The position numbers and the translations under genes are program-made. DNA of 64,000 bases from Diprion similis (lineage: Eukaryota > Arthropoda > Insecta > Hymenoptera > Diprionidae): the NCBI RefSeq assembly GCF_021155765.1, contig NC_060110.1, positions 8,059,501-8,123,500 of the forward strand, written 5' to 3'. Numbering within the stretch: the first letter of the stretch is position 1; each line of letters opens with the position of its first letter. This document shows, in pieces, positions 37,901 to 49,435 of this stretch. Below the pieces are notes generated by a model, which did no database searches, was not told where the DNA came from, and saw only the letters and a program-made list of their open reading frames with translations.

Positions 37901-38341
37901 ACAATCTGTTTTTACAAATGCAAGACAGAGAATAGAAGCTGAGGGTGACAATTCCGATGGAGATGATAAAGGTTTGATTTAGTTATTATTTATAATTAAA
38001 AATAAATAATTATAACATAATTTGAATATTTTTAATCATGACAATGATATCGTTTCATTAAATTTGTAAGCAGTTCATCGAGACATGACCAACAATTACT
38101 TGCGAGCAAATCAGAGACGTGTGATTTTAGGTTCACGTTTCTTTCTCTTCCATTTTTTAAAATGAAGATTTGTTCGAAAATTATTGCAGGTGATGGGGAT
38201 GACGGTTCAGACGGCGATTCAAGCGTAAAAATGAAGATAAAATTCAAAGGTAAGAAAAGTGGGGAGAATCGTGGGGGACGTAGAAAAAGAGTGACGAGAA
38301 AATATATCTCGGATGATGATGAGGATGGTGAGGATAACTGA
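13846..38341 (+). CDS. brm: Brahma, SWI/SNF (BAF/PBAF) chromatin-remodelling ATPase
   Basis: Nineteen coding exons: 13846-14100, 28727-29753, 30327-30981, 31077-31150, 31973-32219, 32391-32529, 32745-32906, 33144-33485, 33588-33816, 34211-34401, 34539-34696, 35108-35528, 35636-35802, 35957-36148, 36287-36617, 36676-36906, 37025-37663, 37797-37971 and 38190-38341. All phases fit, giving 5787 nt or 1928 residues. In order the protein has a P/Q-rich N-terminus, a Gly/Pro repeat region (about 86-620), QLQ (about 637-671), HSA (about 803-873) and BRK (about 990-1035). The ATPase follows, with Walker A DEMGLGKT at 1126-1133, DEGH at 1228-1231 and DRAHRIGQ at 1536-1543. SnAC lies from about 1615 and the bromodomain at 1759-1875 with acetyl-lysine Asn1842. 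The acidic tail ends [10 protein letters not shown]. It is the catalytic motor that slides and ejects nucleosomes. Fly and human homologues are near 1640 residues; the excess lies in the repeats. Intron 1 is 14.6 kb and holds four genes on the other strand. Confidence 0.96.
14305..16174 (-). CDS. IMPA: Inositol monophosphatase family protein, copy 1 (nested in brahma intron 1)
   Basis: Six exons on the minus strand: 16174-16097, 15773-15640, 15547-15285, 15087-14982, 14865-14714 and 14456-14305, giving 885 nt or 294 residues. Human IMPA1 has 277. The metal-binding set is present: FIGEE with Glu75 and Glu76, [14 protein letters not shown] with Asp96 and Asp99, and PWDVAAG with Asp225. The family hydrolyses inositol monophosphates to free inositol with magnesium, feeding phosphoinositide signalling, and is inhibited by lithium. 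Exon 4 ends at a weaker donor, GG|GTTGGT, placed by alignment to the same exon in its neighbours; read past that point it soon meets a stop. The position of human inositol-contacting Glu213 is Ile here (HIEG). The stop lies 205 bases from brahma's exon 1 donor, on the opposite strand. Confidence 0.9.
16873..16900. repeat. A28 homopolymer
   Basis: An uninterrupted run of 28 adenines follows GTTGAAT. It may be a slippage-expanded tract or the tail of an old retroposed sequence; no target-site duplication was established. Confidence 0.8.
17438..17443 (-). terminator. Possible polyadenylation signal of phosphatase copy 2
   Basis: The minus strand reads AATAAA about 190 bases past the copy 2 stop codon. 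Confidence 0.4.
17634..19041 (-). CDS. IMPA: Inositol monophosphatase family protein, copy 2, with a GC-AG intron
   Basis: Six exons on the minus strand: 19041-18973, 18895-18762, 18634-18378, 18276-18171, 18021-17861 and 17761-17634, giving 855 nt or 284 residues. Metal ligands are intact: Glu72 and Glu73 in FIAEES, Asp91 and Asp94 in [16 protein letters not shown], and Asp222 in AWDIAAA. Exon 2 ends at CACAT|GCAAGT, a GC donor. That choice gives the same 134-base exon 2 as all three neighbours and restores the frame, whereas the nearest GT would break it. The loop before Asp222 is two residues longer than in copies 1, 3 and 4 ([11 protein letters not shown]). The gene lies about 1.4 kb from copy 1 and 560 bases from copy 3, all in the same direction. 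Confidence 0.89.
19561..19566 (-). terminator. Possible polyadenylation signal of phosphatase copy 3
   Basis: The minus strand reads AATAAA about 38 bases past the copy 3 stop codon, close to the usual spacing. Confidence 0.5.
19604..21399 (-). CDS. IMPA: Inositol monophosphatase family protein, copy 3 (most diverged)
   Basis: Six exons on the minus strand: 21399-21331, 21054-20921, 20846-20584, 20424-20319, 20189-20038 and 19731-19604, giving 852 nt or 283 residues. Exon lengths match copy 1 in exons 2 to 5. Metal ligands are kept: Glu72 and Glu73 in FIGEET, Asp93 and Asp96 in [16 protein letters not shown], and Asp222 in SWDVAAG. It departs from its neighbours at several conserved spots: SSDKDLVT where others have [14 protein letters not shown] where others have GRGAFLNG, and [14 protein letters not shown] where others have YVAMGAxEAYH. 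A catalytically competent phosphatase with a changed substrate pocket is likely, but not shown. Confidence 0.89.
21833..21838 (-). terminator. Possible polyadenylation signal of phosphatase copy 4
   Basis: The minus strand reads AATAAA about 315 bases past the copy 4 stop codon. The distance is longer than for copy 3, so the assignment is tentative. Confidence 0.3.
22153..24150 (-). CDS. IMPA: Inositol monophosphatase family protein, copy 4, with fused exons 4 and 5
   Basis: Five exons on the minus strand: 24150-24079, 23945-23812, 23707-23445, 22646-22389 and 22289-22153, giving 864 nt or 287 residues. The 258-base fourth exon equals exactly the sum of exons 4 (106) and 5 (152) of copies 1 and 3, reading straight through [14 protein letters not shown], so the intron was lost without a scar. 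Metal ligands are Glu73 and Glu74 in FIGEET, Asp94 and Asp97 in [16 protein letters not shown], and Asp223 in PWDVAAG. The pocket segment reads [11 protein letters not shown]. It is the most upstream gene of the minus-strand array, so its promoter lies to the right of 24150 within the brahma intron. Confidence 0.9.
24151..28726. other. brm: Remainder of brahma intron 1, no gene found
   Basis: No supported exon on either strand in 4.6 kb. The left end should carry the promoter of phosphatase copy 4. The right end closes with the acceptor CTTTTGTTTCAG at 28726. Short open frames (for example around 26474-26836 and 28222-28720) have no splice-consistent or family features. Intronic brahma enhancers are possible, but none can be pointed to. 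Confidence 0.5.
28727..29753 (+). repeat. brm: Coding GPGGPGQMG repeat array in brahma exon 2
   Basis: Exon 2 is an almost uninterrupted array of 24- and 27-base units encoding QMGPGGPG and QQMGPGGPG, with at least 25 MGPGG occurrences. The third codon positions vary between units. One stretch, about 29510-29600, has four near-identical NQMGPGGP units and looks recently expanded. The frame is open and enters and leaves at phases 0 and 1, so it is translated as part of brahma. Confidence 0.92.
30327..30800 (+). repeat. brm: Degenerate continuation of the Gly/Pro repeat in brahma exon 3
   Basis: After a 573-base intron the repeat resumes in a looser form with units such as [25 protein letters not shown] and QLGPTGPG. 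It fades into the conserved [20 protein letters not shown] segment just before the QLQ domain. The intron interrupts the repeat region between units. Confidence 0.85.
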
Positions 38342-40887
38342 ATAGTGTAGTAAATTATTTTTGATAATTTCTAAACAATTCCAATAGCATCTTGATAACC
38401 GTTACTATTACTATTAAAAAAAACATAGAATTTAATAGGCCTGTGAATAAATATGCATTATACACAGCAGCTGCGGATATCCAAAAGTTGGACAAAAAAA
38501 CTACTTATAATTTCTTGAGATAGAAAATCATTCACAGCTAGCTGGTACGATGTGTCAATCGCAAGTTCGTGTTTCGGTATAAATGGTAGCATGTCTCAAA
38601 AATACGAATGATCTACACTTCATGCAATTATAACAATCCATATGCCTCTTCTGACTGATGGTAACAATTTCATTCAGCTAAAACATTCTTATACTCAATT
38701 TGATGTTACGCTCGAATATTTACACATGATTTTCAGTTAAACTTTGTACAGTGGAAGCCAGTAGTTGAGAAATACAAATTTGAATATAGATAATGTAGTG
38801 GTAACTGATGATTGAGGTATTTGATAATCATGCCTTTCAATTATCTCTCACAAGACAATTATAGTGTAATGGCGTTGACCTTTTCTTGGCGCACGTCAGG
38901 TGAAATATGGAATGAAAAATGTTTCTCCCTTGATGACTCAGAAACAGAATGTGAATCTGGCGTTTCACGAGCCCATTTTGATATCTTTTATCAATCAATG
39001 GCTTTTTTCTTACCAATCATTACCCTTCAATTACTTGTTATATTCGGCGGTGTCATGATGCTTCTCTACTTATAGTTCTCAATCAATATTAATTACGTCC
39101 ACATATAACAGTTTCGTTTATATCATAATTGAAATACATCATTTTATTATCACAAACAGATGATTGTACAGTCGCGTAATATCGCAATCAATTTACCATG
39201 AGCGTGCTCTGATGCTGGATTTTATTCTAAAAGAAAAGAAAACATTATTTGAAGATCAATAACTTCAATGGGTTAGATATAAGACCCTTATCTTATAATC
39301 AAGTCGTTAATGAATTCAGTTCAATTATCTATTTATATGCGATTATAATCAATGAACATCAACTGCTTGATCGAATGAGGATTAGGGACTAAAGAAAGGA
39401 TTGAACTCACGACATTTGATCGATATGCATTCGTTCGTATGTTCCTTCTTTTGAAAAATGTTATTCCTATTTTTGTCGATAAATTTTTCTTTAATGTGTG
39501 TTGTTTCTACCAATCAAAACAAGAGTACCTATTTCAGTATACATATGTATACTGAATATCGAAACAACAGTATCCATTTCAGTATACATGTGATGGCGAT
39601 CCGTGAATGGGCTCTGCATTAATGAAATGTTTTTTTAGGTCTTCTTTGAATAGTAGGCTAAATAAAAATGTGGGAATTTAGTATTAATTATGATACATAA
39701 TACGGTTTAACTCAAGCTGCGTATTTCTTATTTAATAATTAAGATCATTTAGAATAATAAATCATTATAGCAATCGTATTGTAGCTTACATAGAAGAACA
39801 AAGCAAATATAAAACAGAAAAACGTGATCCAAAAGAGTTATTGAATTTTGGATACATACGCGATCTTTTCCACCGCCGATGCTGCAGTATTTTTAATTAT
39901 TAATTATAATACACTTGTACCTACCGTATGACAGGTAAGTGTAATTGCAAAATATTCAAACTTCACTCGACCAATTTTTCTATCCATCAATTATATCATT
40001 TACAACACGTTGCTATAACTTTGGCAAATAACAATACGTTGCCCTCTCCAACTATAGTAACTCTTTTCCTTAGTTGTATACTCGCAACATAATGCAATAG
40101 TTATAAATAGTTACGTTAAAATAATATAAAAACTTTCTCACGCGATCGATTGAATATTAATTATCTTTTGGAATCATTCGTAAAGTATGAAGTAAAAATA
40201 GTAAACCTAAAGATATTGCAGAATGTTATACTCACAGGGTTTAAATTTTCAGAAATTTCAAAACGCAGCACATTTTGATATCACACGATGTTAAACTTGG
40301 ATGCGAATTTTTTAAATCGTGGTTTTACAATTTCTCAGATAATCAATATAGACCTGACAGAAGCTTCACTTTCGCCGAGCAATCATGAAATTACGGAATC
40401 TCTTGTCAGGATTTGATTGCATACATTCTCGTTGCGTAATGATATCAAATTACACTAAATCACGACGTAATATACATGCGGTCTTGGTCCCTCTGCGTCT
40501 GCAATGGACGGAAATGTTCAAATTACCATAGTGAAGAACCTGTAAACTGTGTACGAAACTATTTTTAACTATTTCAAAGCCCAATTTAACTTTTCGTAAT
40601 AAGTTGCGAATGCTATAGTCGCCTCACTGTAGATAACTTGTATTTGCACACGTATCTAGAACACGTATGCATGTATGTGCAACTAATTGTAAGTTGATTC
40701 TACTGTGATCAGAAGGGGAAAACACGTTTTAATGAATTTTACTTAGTCCCTTGATTGTTACGCTAACCATACGCACATATGTGAACACGTAATCGATCTT
40801 GCTAAAAAATTATCGTTTCGATCATTGAGAGAGGTGTAAGTGTAATTTTCTTGATTCCGGAATAACCTGCTGCTCTTTTCGGTTATA
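38342..40887. other. brahma 3' flank and AT-rich noncoding sequence
   Basis: After the brahma 3' untranslated region no gene is recognised. An open frame at 38812-39075 ends in a hydrophobic stretch and is discussed under findings, not called. A perfect 24-base palindrome lies at 39533-39556. Confidence 0.4.
38446..38451 (+). terminator. brm: Polyadenylation signal of brahma
   Basis: AATAAA about 105 bases after the brahma stop codon, in GTGAATAAATATGC. Confidence 0.55.
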
Positions 40888-41430
40888 GGTGTACTAGAGT
40901 ATTTCACATTAAATTTTTTTTTATTTATTTAAGGGCGCATACATAAAATACTTGCTCCTAGTATAGAAAGAAACCTCTGAAAAACTGAGCACTAGCAACA
41001 CAGTTTTACGGTGTGCGAAACGGTTTTTCTAAAAAAAAAAAAGTGGATAATCAATAGTAACACCCCTTTAATACGTATTATCTATTCTACATTTTGCAAA
41101 AAATGCATTACCGCACAAAAAGATTATCTTAAGCGTATGACAGAAAAATGTTGATACCGAAAGGTCCGAAATTTTTTTTCATATTTTCGTTTTTCTAATA
41201 TTATTTCTTTTATATTTTACAAAGAAAAGCATTTCTCTGTAATGTGCTTTAATAATCTTTTGAGCTATGATGCATTTTTTTGCAAAATATAAGAGAAATA
41301 CTAATTCTCTCTTTTTCAGAGACTTCAGTGCTCAGTCTTTTTGTGGTTTCTTTATAGACCAGAAGCAAGCATTTTTTGTATTGCCTTTAGGAAAATCGAA
41401 AAAAATGTCCAAATGTGAAACACCTTAAGG
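40888..41430. repeat. Long foldback element (inverted repeat arms of about 210-260 bases)
   Basis: The left arm (about 40888-41150) and the reverse complement of the right arm (about 41220-41430) align along most of their length. Shared blocks are TTTCACATT at the outer ends, ACTTGCTCCTAGTATA against GCTTGCTTCTGGTCTA, AAAAACTGAGCACT against AAAGACTGAGCACT, and ATTTTGCAAAAAATGCAT against ATTTTGCAAAAAAATGCAT. The left arm carries an extra segment of about 70 bases. It would form a long hairpin; no transposase frame lies inside, as expected for a foldback transposon or large MITE. Confidence 0.78.
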
Positions 41431-43782
41431 TATACGTAAGAAAACCGACTAACAATAAGCGTGACAAGTTTGTTTGTTAATGAAGAAACGACAAAAGATA
41501 CTGTAACATCTTTTCACGTAGTGGATTTGATAAGTTTAAATTGAACTTGATGTCTTGGTTGAATTATTCTGTACGAGGTATATGAATAATCCTAACTTGT
41601 TCGCAATGTATGTAAAAGCGTGACATCATGAAAGGGTTGAGTAGCTCTGAGCACGTATCCTATAATCTCGCATTCATTTGGAGACGGATCCCTTCGATTA
41701 ATCTCGACGTAAATTTTGCCCCAGAACTTTGAACGCTGCTTCATGCTTCCATTCGGAAGCGTACAGAACTTGGGGCTTTCCGGGAATCGCGAAGGGCGTC
41801 TGCTAACAGCAAAGTTGGCATAGTATTGTTAACGCTATGTATGTATATCTATATGTATATATATATACGTATGTATTTGTGTATAAATTCTATGATTCGG
41901 TGACTCCGATCATGGCCAGAGGAAGAACCAGTCAAATAGTGACGCTGAGGCATATGAAAAGTCAAATTTACATATCGACTTGCGTGCTTTTATTGCGAAA
42001 AGCACATTTCTTACAATTAATAAATGTTTGCCGATGTCTGATGTACAAAATTTCGCGAGCGAACGAAACGCTTATGAATTTCGACAAACTCATTCATTCA
42101 CAATTCTTTACAGATCACAGTCTTACACTTCGTTTCGCGTATTCGATCTTCTTGATTTTTTTTTTTAGCGTTTTTCGCAAATATCGCAAGACATTTTCGC
42201 TGTAATGAACGAAGGAATACTTATGCACTGAAGAACAGGCACGGAGTTTCGGGTAAATGGACTTTGAAATCAGGGAAATTTCAGGTCATCTTGTACTCCC
42301 AATACTGTTGCCACCGTGGAAAAGAGTAACTGCATATTTTATGGGAAAATATGTACTTAATACAAAGAAATAAAAAGAATCGTGTGTTTTATGTAACCTT
42401 GGCTTTGATTGTGTATTGCGAAGTCAGAGAAACGCTGTGATTTCGAATTTTCAGACAGGGATGTTTTTACCGCTGAAAGATTTCTCTCATTTGCTCAAAG
42501 CTTTATCTGGGTATCAATGCGCGTGTGTAATAATAGGTGTGCAAAAACGGTCTACAAGCAGGCCTGAATTAAGGGCTCACGATACCTAAGGATACTCTAC
42601 AAAAAAGGCCGAATGTTGGTCCTGTAAGATGGTCCAATAGGTTAAACTTAAAAAGTCGTGACAGAAAATTAAATTGACCAGGGCTAAGGAAAACATTTTT
42701 ATTGTAATATTTCTCTTATGTAATTAAGTTTGTATAAAATGGTATTGTATAGGGAAACACATTTCGTATTATAATATTGAGTAATTATGTTTCATATTTT
42801 TTCTTCTTGCCCTAACGCTGGAAAAATCATCTTTTACATTCTAAAAATCTAAATCACGAGCGATTTCACTCTTTATATTCAACAGAGACAAAGTATGTAG
42901 ATTTTCCAGTGATACTAGGGAAACAATTAGCGGCTTACGATATTTTGTACACGTGTGTACAAAGTTCTCAAACTTTATGTAGGAAATTCTTTAGAATCGG
43001 ATCCTTTCATGGTAAAGATTAAGACTTTATATACCTGAATTTTTCAAAATCTAAGTACTGTGTTGAAAAATTTGGTTTTGAAAATTGAAGGGCCGAAAAC
43101 TTCGAGGGCCTCAGGCTAATCCGGACTTGTCTACAAGTTAGTAAAATTAGCAGTGAAAAGTGGATCGATTGTATGAAAATTGTTAATTTTGCGTACTTCC
43201 CATTTTCTCAAGTGTCGAAATTCAAATCTGTCCAGTAATCAGCTCTTGGTGAATTTTTTACTTCTCGAAGTTTGCTTTGCTCCTTGAAAATACGTATATT
43301 GTATAATTGAGGGGCTTGCCAATTATTGTGAAATAATCATCTCATTTGAATAACTTTTAATTCTCAGTTTCTCGATTTTCAGAGAACATTGTTCACAACG
43401 TTATTACGGTAGATTTTCAAGTTATTCAAACATTGAAACGTGAATGAATGATGTTCAAAGTTTTGATTACAAAACCAACCCTTCGTCATTTGATATTATC
43501 AGACACTGACACAACGGTTTAGCCATCACTATGTTAGCTTCTATTCATGTATTAGACAAAAGCACGCTAATTTGACGTTATTTCTTAAATTGAAGCGTTA
43601 TAACAATTGTTTGTTTTATGATTGTTTCACAGTAGCAAGAATGGAAAGTTAACATTGCTACTCTACATGGAAATCTGGAAAATCTGGAAAATCTGAAATA
43701 GTTGAGAATTTTTATTTGATCTTAAGCGGTAACACTACTCCAGGGTTTTTGAAAATTCTGTACTTTTTTTTTTATGCTTAAA
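41431..43782. other. Noncoding AT-rich sequence
   Basis: Nothing recognisable on either strand. A CpG-richer patch lies at about 41640-41820. The open frame at 41837-42205 is rich in Tyr and Val from a TA/TG-rich stretch and is not believable as protein. Confidence 0.35.
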
Positions 43783-44076
43783 CAATATTTTAGGGTCATA
43801 AAAACAATATCCAGTAGGTCCCATAGTAAAAAGAAATGTTTCAAACGTTCAATTCTTGATTTTGCCACAGTGCTTCGGAGCGTACGGTGAGTGCTCGTAA
43901 AACGTTAAAAGCATTTTTCTCGGAAATACTTTTTTCAAACTGGAAGGACAGATTACTTGAACACCGTTGCATGGATAGATTTGAAATTCTGACGGTTAGC
44001 TTGACAATTACGTTCTCAATGGAAGTATGTAGCCGTTTTTTTTTTCTATTTTTATTTTTATGACCCTAAAATATTG
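43783..44076. repeat. MITE-like unit bounded by perfect 22-base inverted repeats
   Basis: CAATATTTTAGGGTCATAAA at 43783 and its reverse complement, ending at 44076, form perfect 22-base inverted repeats about 250 bases apart. The interior has no open frame. Flanks do not show an obvious target-site duplication, so the true element ends may lie further out. Confidence 0.55.
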
Positions 44077-47000
44077 AAAAAATAAAAATAGAATTTTCCG
44101 ATATACCTTCCCCATAAACTCCCATACACCTTCGATAAATACTTGACACACCTACCCGCAGTACATACCTAGTCTAGTTTCGAATGAAAAACTAAGATAT
44201 AGGTGCAGCACAGACGCTATATAAATAAACAAAGTGTCGTCAGTCTGGGGTTAGTTTTTTCGTAAAGTCGTCTATGTCCAAGTATGTAATATTACAGGCA
44301 TACCACGGTTTCCTGCAGGAGAGGGTCGCGAGTGAGTAAACCACAACATGATTCAATATCACGTTTATTTCGATAATTAATTTCAAATAGTCCTGCACTG
44401 GCTGCGTATTATGAAACTCGGGACGAGGCTGGTAAACCTCGTTATGCAGACCGCTAATTAGAGGAGACTCAGGAATACGCGTGTTATATAGATTAAACCA
44501 TGTTTATACAGGAACAGAGATCTAATGCTGCGAACGAGGTGGACGCTATAACCTTTGTAGGTACGGCCTTTGCTAACTGGAATCATTCCCTTATCAGTCG
44601 AAGACAAATTGAGGTCTCATTGCAGACCATTTGATTTATACTATACGGCGTCGTCAAGCTCTACAACGCAACGCCGGGAATTCGGTCAAGTCTGTTTTCA
44701 CAGCACCAAAGCGAATGATCATTAATTCATAATAACGGACCTTCGAAATCCCTCGCGTTACCACGCCAGTCGGAAACAGTTTCTTCAGGTTTATTGTAAT
44801 AAGATTTGATATTTTATGCGCAACCAAGTGAGAGGGAAGCGTTTTCAAGTCAAGCGAATAATCGTCGCAAGCACCTTATAGAAATGCTAAAAAGATGGGA
44901 ACATTATTTCTTGTCGGCTAACGGGATGCTGCCTTCCAAATTTCCAAGTCAATACAGAATTGAATAGATTTACATCCTGCTCGGATATATATACATGTAT
45001 ATAATCTTCATGTCATCCAAATTTATCAAACTTTGCCAAATCTTTCTTGGTCTCTTCATATCAGTTGTTACTAGGTGATCGTTTTAATTTTCATTTTTAC
45101 CCAAAGCAAACTACTTGTATGAGCATGATTGAAAATGAGGCTATTTTTGATCAGATGAATAACGTTGTGGTTGTACTTGACGTATAATTACTTTGCAATA
45201 ATTAGTTCTAATTGGTTACTTCTGATTCATTTTTTTTTTTACTGAAAGTAACTCTTCTCACTTTTCTGAGACGACTTATTGTTAGCCAAACCAGTTTTGC
45301 GTTTGCTACGTCAATATAATATCCAGAGTTTGTATCGAGAGTAATTATTGTTTTTACTAAAATCAGTAATTTGTAATTTGTATGACAATGTTTAAAGTTG
45401 ATCGTTCTTTAAAGTTTTTAGAGCCTCGTGTATAACAATTATGACGAAGTTGTATGCATTCAAGAATTGTGGATATCGATTTAACCGCTGCTAATACATA
45501 TATTATATATATATATAACTTGGACGAGTCAAGTGATGGACATAATTTGCGTAATGCTGGGGTCTTGAATCCGTATAATAACTTCACCGTAGACATCCAT
45601 ATATACATTTTTATATTAATTTTTATCCAATTTAATTTCGCGGGAGAAGTCGAGGTTGACATTCCTGCCACCTTTTATACATTCCCAAATTAAATCATGT
45701 ACCAAACTAATGCAATATAGGTCGTGTAATGCATAAAACATCAAAGTAATGAAGTTACGAAGTCGCGGGATGAGGACGAATTCCAATTCAAGTTTATTAA
45801 GTATTTTCGGCCATATAACTAGGCGAGTCTTTCTTATGGGGCAGGATGTTATGTAGGCACAAAAGATCGTTGAAAAGTACGAACCGCGATGATTCACATC
45901 CGAGTATTTTAATTTCGAGAGACTTTGGAGCAAACTTCCTTCCGTATAAAGCTAACTTTCAGGTTAATCTTCAGATGCCGAGGTTGTTCAGATTTTAGTG
46001 CGAAAACTTTGAGGTATTCAAACTTTGTCTGACAGTTGACTGATCTAGGTCTCAAGACCGTCCTTCACCTCGTTTCGTGATATTCAAAGTTTATTAATTA
46101 CACTCTGATGTAAGATTATACGTCGACAAAAAAGGATCATTCCTGCATACAGTGCAATATACGAAGTACCTGTATTTGCATCGCTTGTAGGATAAAAGAC
46201 AAAAACTCTTTTTACAATCCTAAAAACTCATTATAGTAATGAATTGTAACAATTGACCTGATTTATATCTTCGGTGACTTGTTCATTTTATACATATATT
46301 ATACTTCTGTCGAAATGGCTGTTCACTTTAAATGTGCATACGATAATGCTACCAACGCTTCCAGGTATATGTTTAAACATCGAGAAGTATATAACTTATT
46401 AATTAAATAATTTTGTTTTGAATTGGAAGAATCCTTTGAAACTCATCAAGAAACCATAAAAATGGTTTAATTAAATTTTATCTCTGATTGTAGGCGTAGT
46501 AGGAAATTAAATGCCTGAATTTGTTTTGAGAGAGTGTTTTTTTTGTGCAAAGATAATTCTATGCATTGAGGGATTAAAATTGTTTTTTTCTTTTTTCTTC
46601 TATATACTCACTTATTCTCTACAACTTTTACATATTTATACGGATCGCATTTTACGTAAGGTAATTTATTGATCAGAGCGTATAAACTGCGCTTATTTTT
46701 CGATACTTATGTAATCACAGATTGCAAGATAGATTTAAACCATAAGGTGGTATTATTTTAACAGACGGTATAGAAAGTTGACAGGTATTTGGTTGTCCGT
46801 AAAATCCAAATAGTAAATTCTTACTGCGGTTCAAGTGACGTCGATGAAGTACTGTGTACTTAACCCTATCCTGTACCGATTATTTTTTATTATTCGGTTT
46901 TATTCAAATGAATTCACGTAACGGCACAACGATTAAATACGAACGCAACCATTGGTACAAACTTGCGGTGCTTAAATTTTGAACGTAATCGTTTTTAATT

Positions 47001-49435
47001 TAAACGCGATGGGGCGCTCGCACCCGCAGCTCTTCAACGCCTCACTTACTTTCGATTGTAAGCTCAGCTCGGGAATACGGAGTGTTTCAATCCACCGTAA
47101 TTGATTTCTGGTTGTTTCGAACGAATGAAACACATTTTTCATTCGAGACGTGACCATTAATTATAAACCAATAGCTATTGGCATCAAACACACGTTTTAT
47201 TTTTTGGTCCAGTTCGTTGATGGTCACCGTCCCACAAACGGGAATGGTTCCTCAACACTTTTACCCCGAAGGGACCATTTCGGTAATAGCTAACACATTT
47301 TTTGCAAATTTTTCCATCACACCCATTTTTTAAAACTTTTTTTAACGTTAGCTAACGCTTTTTGAAAAGATTATGGGTAAATCGTTTCATTACTTAGGAA
47401 TGACAGAAGTGCCATTTACAGTCTCATCCTGATCAATATATTCTTACTGTATTAAATATTAATTATTATCAATTAATAATACACAGTAACATGTTCAGCA
47501 GAACGTGAATTCATTATTCATTGAGTATTAAATACATTATATATTGTCTTTCTTCTTAAATGCATGCAATGAACATTATATTTGCTAGGATATTAATATT
47601 GAGAAATTCATGCATCACTAACACCTTCTTTTAAAGAAAATTTTGTATTATTCTGAAGCAGGCGGGGGTGTTGGCTTTGAGTACGCAGTACGAACTTTCT
47701 GTTAGTTAACGCTTGCCTGGAATGCCTACGACTAAAGGGTAACATTTGATAACGTTTCTTTGAATGGCCTACCCCCATTTCAGCGTTAGCTGATACTTGA
47801 ATGGCCCCAGATTCAAAAGGCCTTCATCAAATACTCATCATCAAGTGTTACTGCAAAGTCTAAGGAACAATTACTCATTGATCCGTTTCTCGTTATCATA
47901 CCGTACTTAAATCCATTTCCTCGTCGCCAAGCTCAAATCACATCGGAACATAGACAGTAACGAAACGTAGAGAGAGAGAGAGAGATTCGACAAGAAGGTG
48001 AGAGGACCGACAGACTTCAAATTAATACTCCTGTCTCATCGCTACGGCCCAGCTTCTCTTCATTTGAAACCGCAGTTTCTACGCGTTAGATCTACGACAC
48101 AATCGAGATCGCATGTTAGACAGTTAAGCACGTCTCGTATGTCTGATGCGTACAATAGACGCTATATACGACAAGGTGGTCTGGTTGGAATTTATTTCGT
48201 AGAAGGGATTCGTGCCATCGTTAGTATTCCACACGTTTTACACGGATCTTGGTAATATACTATACTGGAAATTTATATTTCCAATTAGGCGCTGCATCAG
48301 GAAATTACCACTTCAATTCGCTTATTTAATTCAGATCGTTCGTGGTCATTGATTCCAGGTTTTCCGTTCGCACATTCATATTAGTTTGCGGAAAAAAGCC
48401 ATACCTCATGTCAAACATTAAGTAGCTTTGTTCAATGGTTTATTTACGCCGAAGCGCAGCAGCATGAATAGGATTGATTATACGGTATTGCCTGTGTCAT
48501 TTTGAAATTTTCTAATAAAGCTTTGAGTACAGCTATTTTATTACACGAGCGTATTTCACGCTCGTTCCGTGACTACGTGATCGAGACATATTTTCTTTCT
48601 TTCTCTGCGCACAGAGTCTCGTTTGAATAAAGATTTACGCGTTGAGGCCGGTAGAATTGCAAGGTGAAAGTATCTCCACCCCAACGTCGATAACCCATTT
48701 CAACTTTATAGCTGAAAGCGCGTAAAATGCGTGTATATTGGCTAGCTGGTACAGCTAACCAGAGATTTGATTTCTCATGTTTATGGAAGCTCGACGGTGA
48801 GCGGATTTTTAGGCACACCGTTCCAGGTGTTCCGCAGTTGCTTTGTTCTCAGACCGTACGTAGCTGCATGGTAACTGCTTGTTCTTTGACTTTTCCAAAG
48901 TTTCTAGCTTCGCGTTTAGTTGAGCCACTTTCTACCGACACCGCCATGTTCTGCAAGGGTATAGTTAAGGTTCTGAACACTTCCAGGTCCGATACATCAT
49001 CGCATCTCTTGACGACGATACATTCATCGTCCCTTTGACAAGCCATGTCGTTGAAGATAAGAGATACAACAGACCGGACAGTCACACCTAGTAATTTGGA
49101 TCGAGTTCATCTCCCCGCATGTCCCATCATCGCATTGGACACAGATTTGAAAGTGTAACTTATACACAGCGTGCGAATAGTTCAAAGCTATTCGCCGTAA
49201 ATAGCACAGCACGATTTTGAAAAATAAACCGTTCTTAACAAGGTAACATGTGTTCGAATTTGCGCCTCCACTGTACGTACTCACACGTGTGTATGTACCT
49301 TATAGGTATATACGTCAGTCAAACTCAACCACCGGAAATTATCCGTGTCCCAGTATACGTAGGTATATCGGTATATCGTAGATATACGTACTTACGTAGA
49401 TGCCAGCCGACAAAGGCATGGTCCCGGGTATACAT
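44077..49435. other. Noncoding AT-rich sequence
   Basis: No exon supported. It contains a short GA repeat near 47971-47985 and several CpG-containing patches near 48000-48130 and 48560-49080. Open frames are short, overlap on both strands and have no family features. Confidence 0.35.

Noticed and set aside
41837..42205. Open frame beginning MYVYLYVYIYTYV
   Set aside because: It arises from a TA/TG-rich low-complexity stretch and has no conserved pattern.
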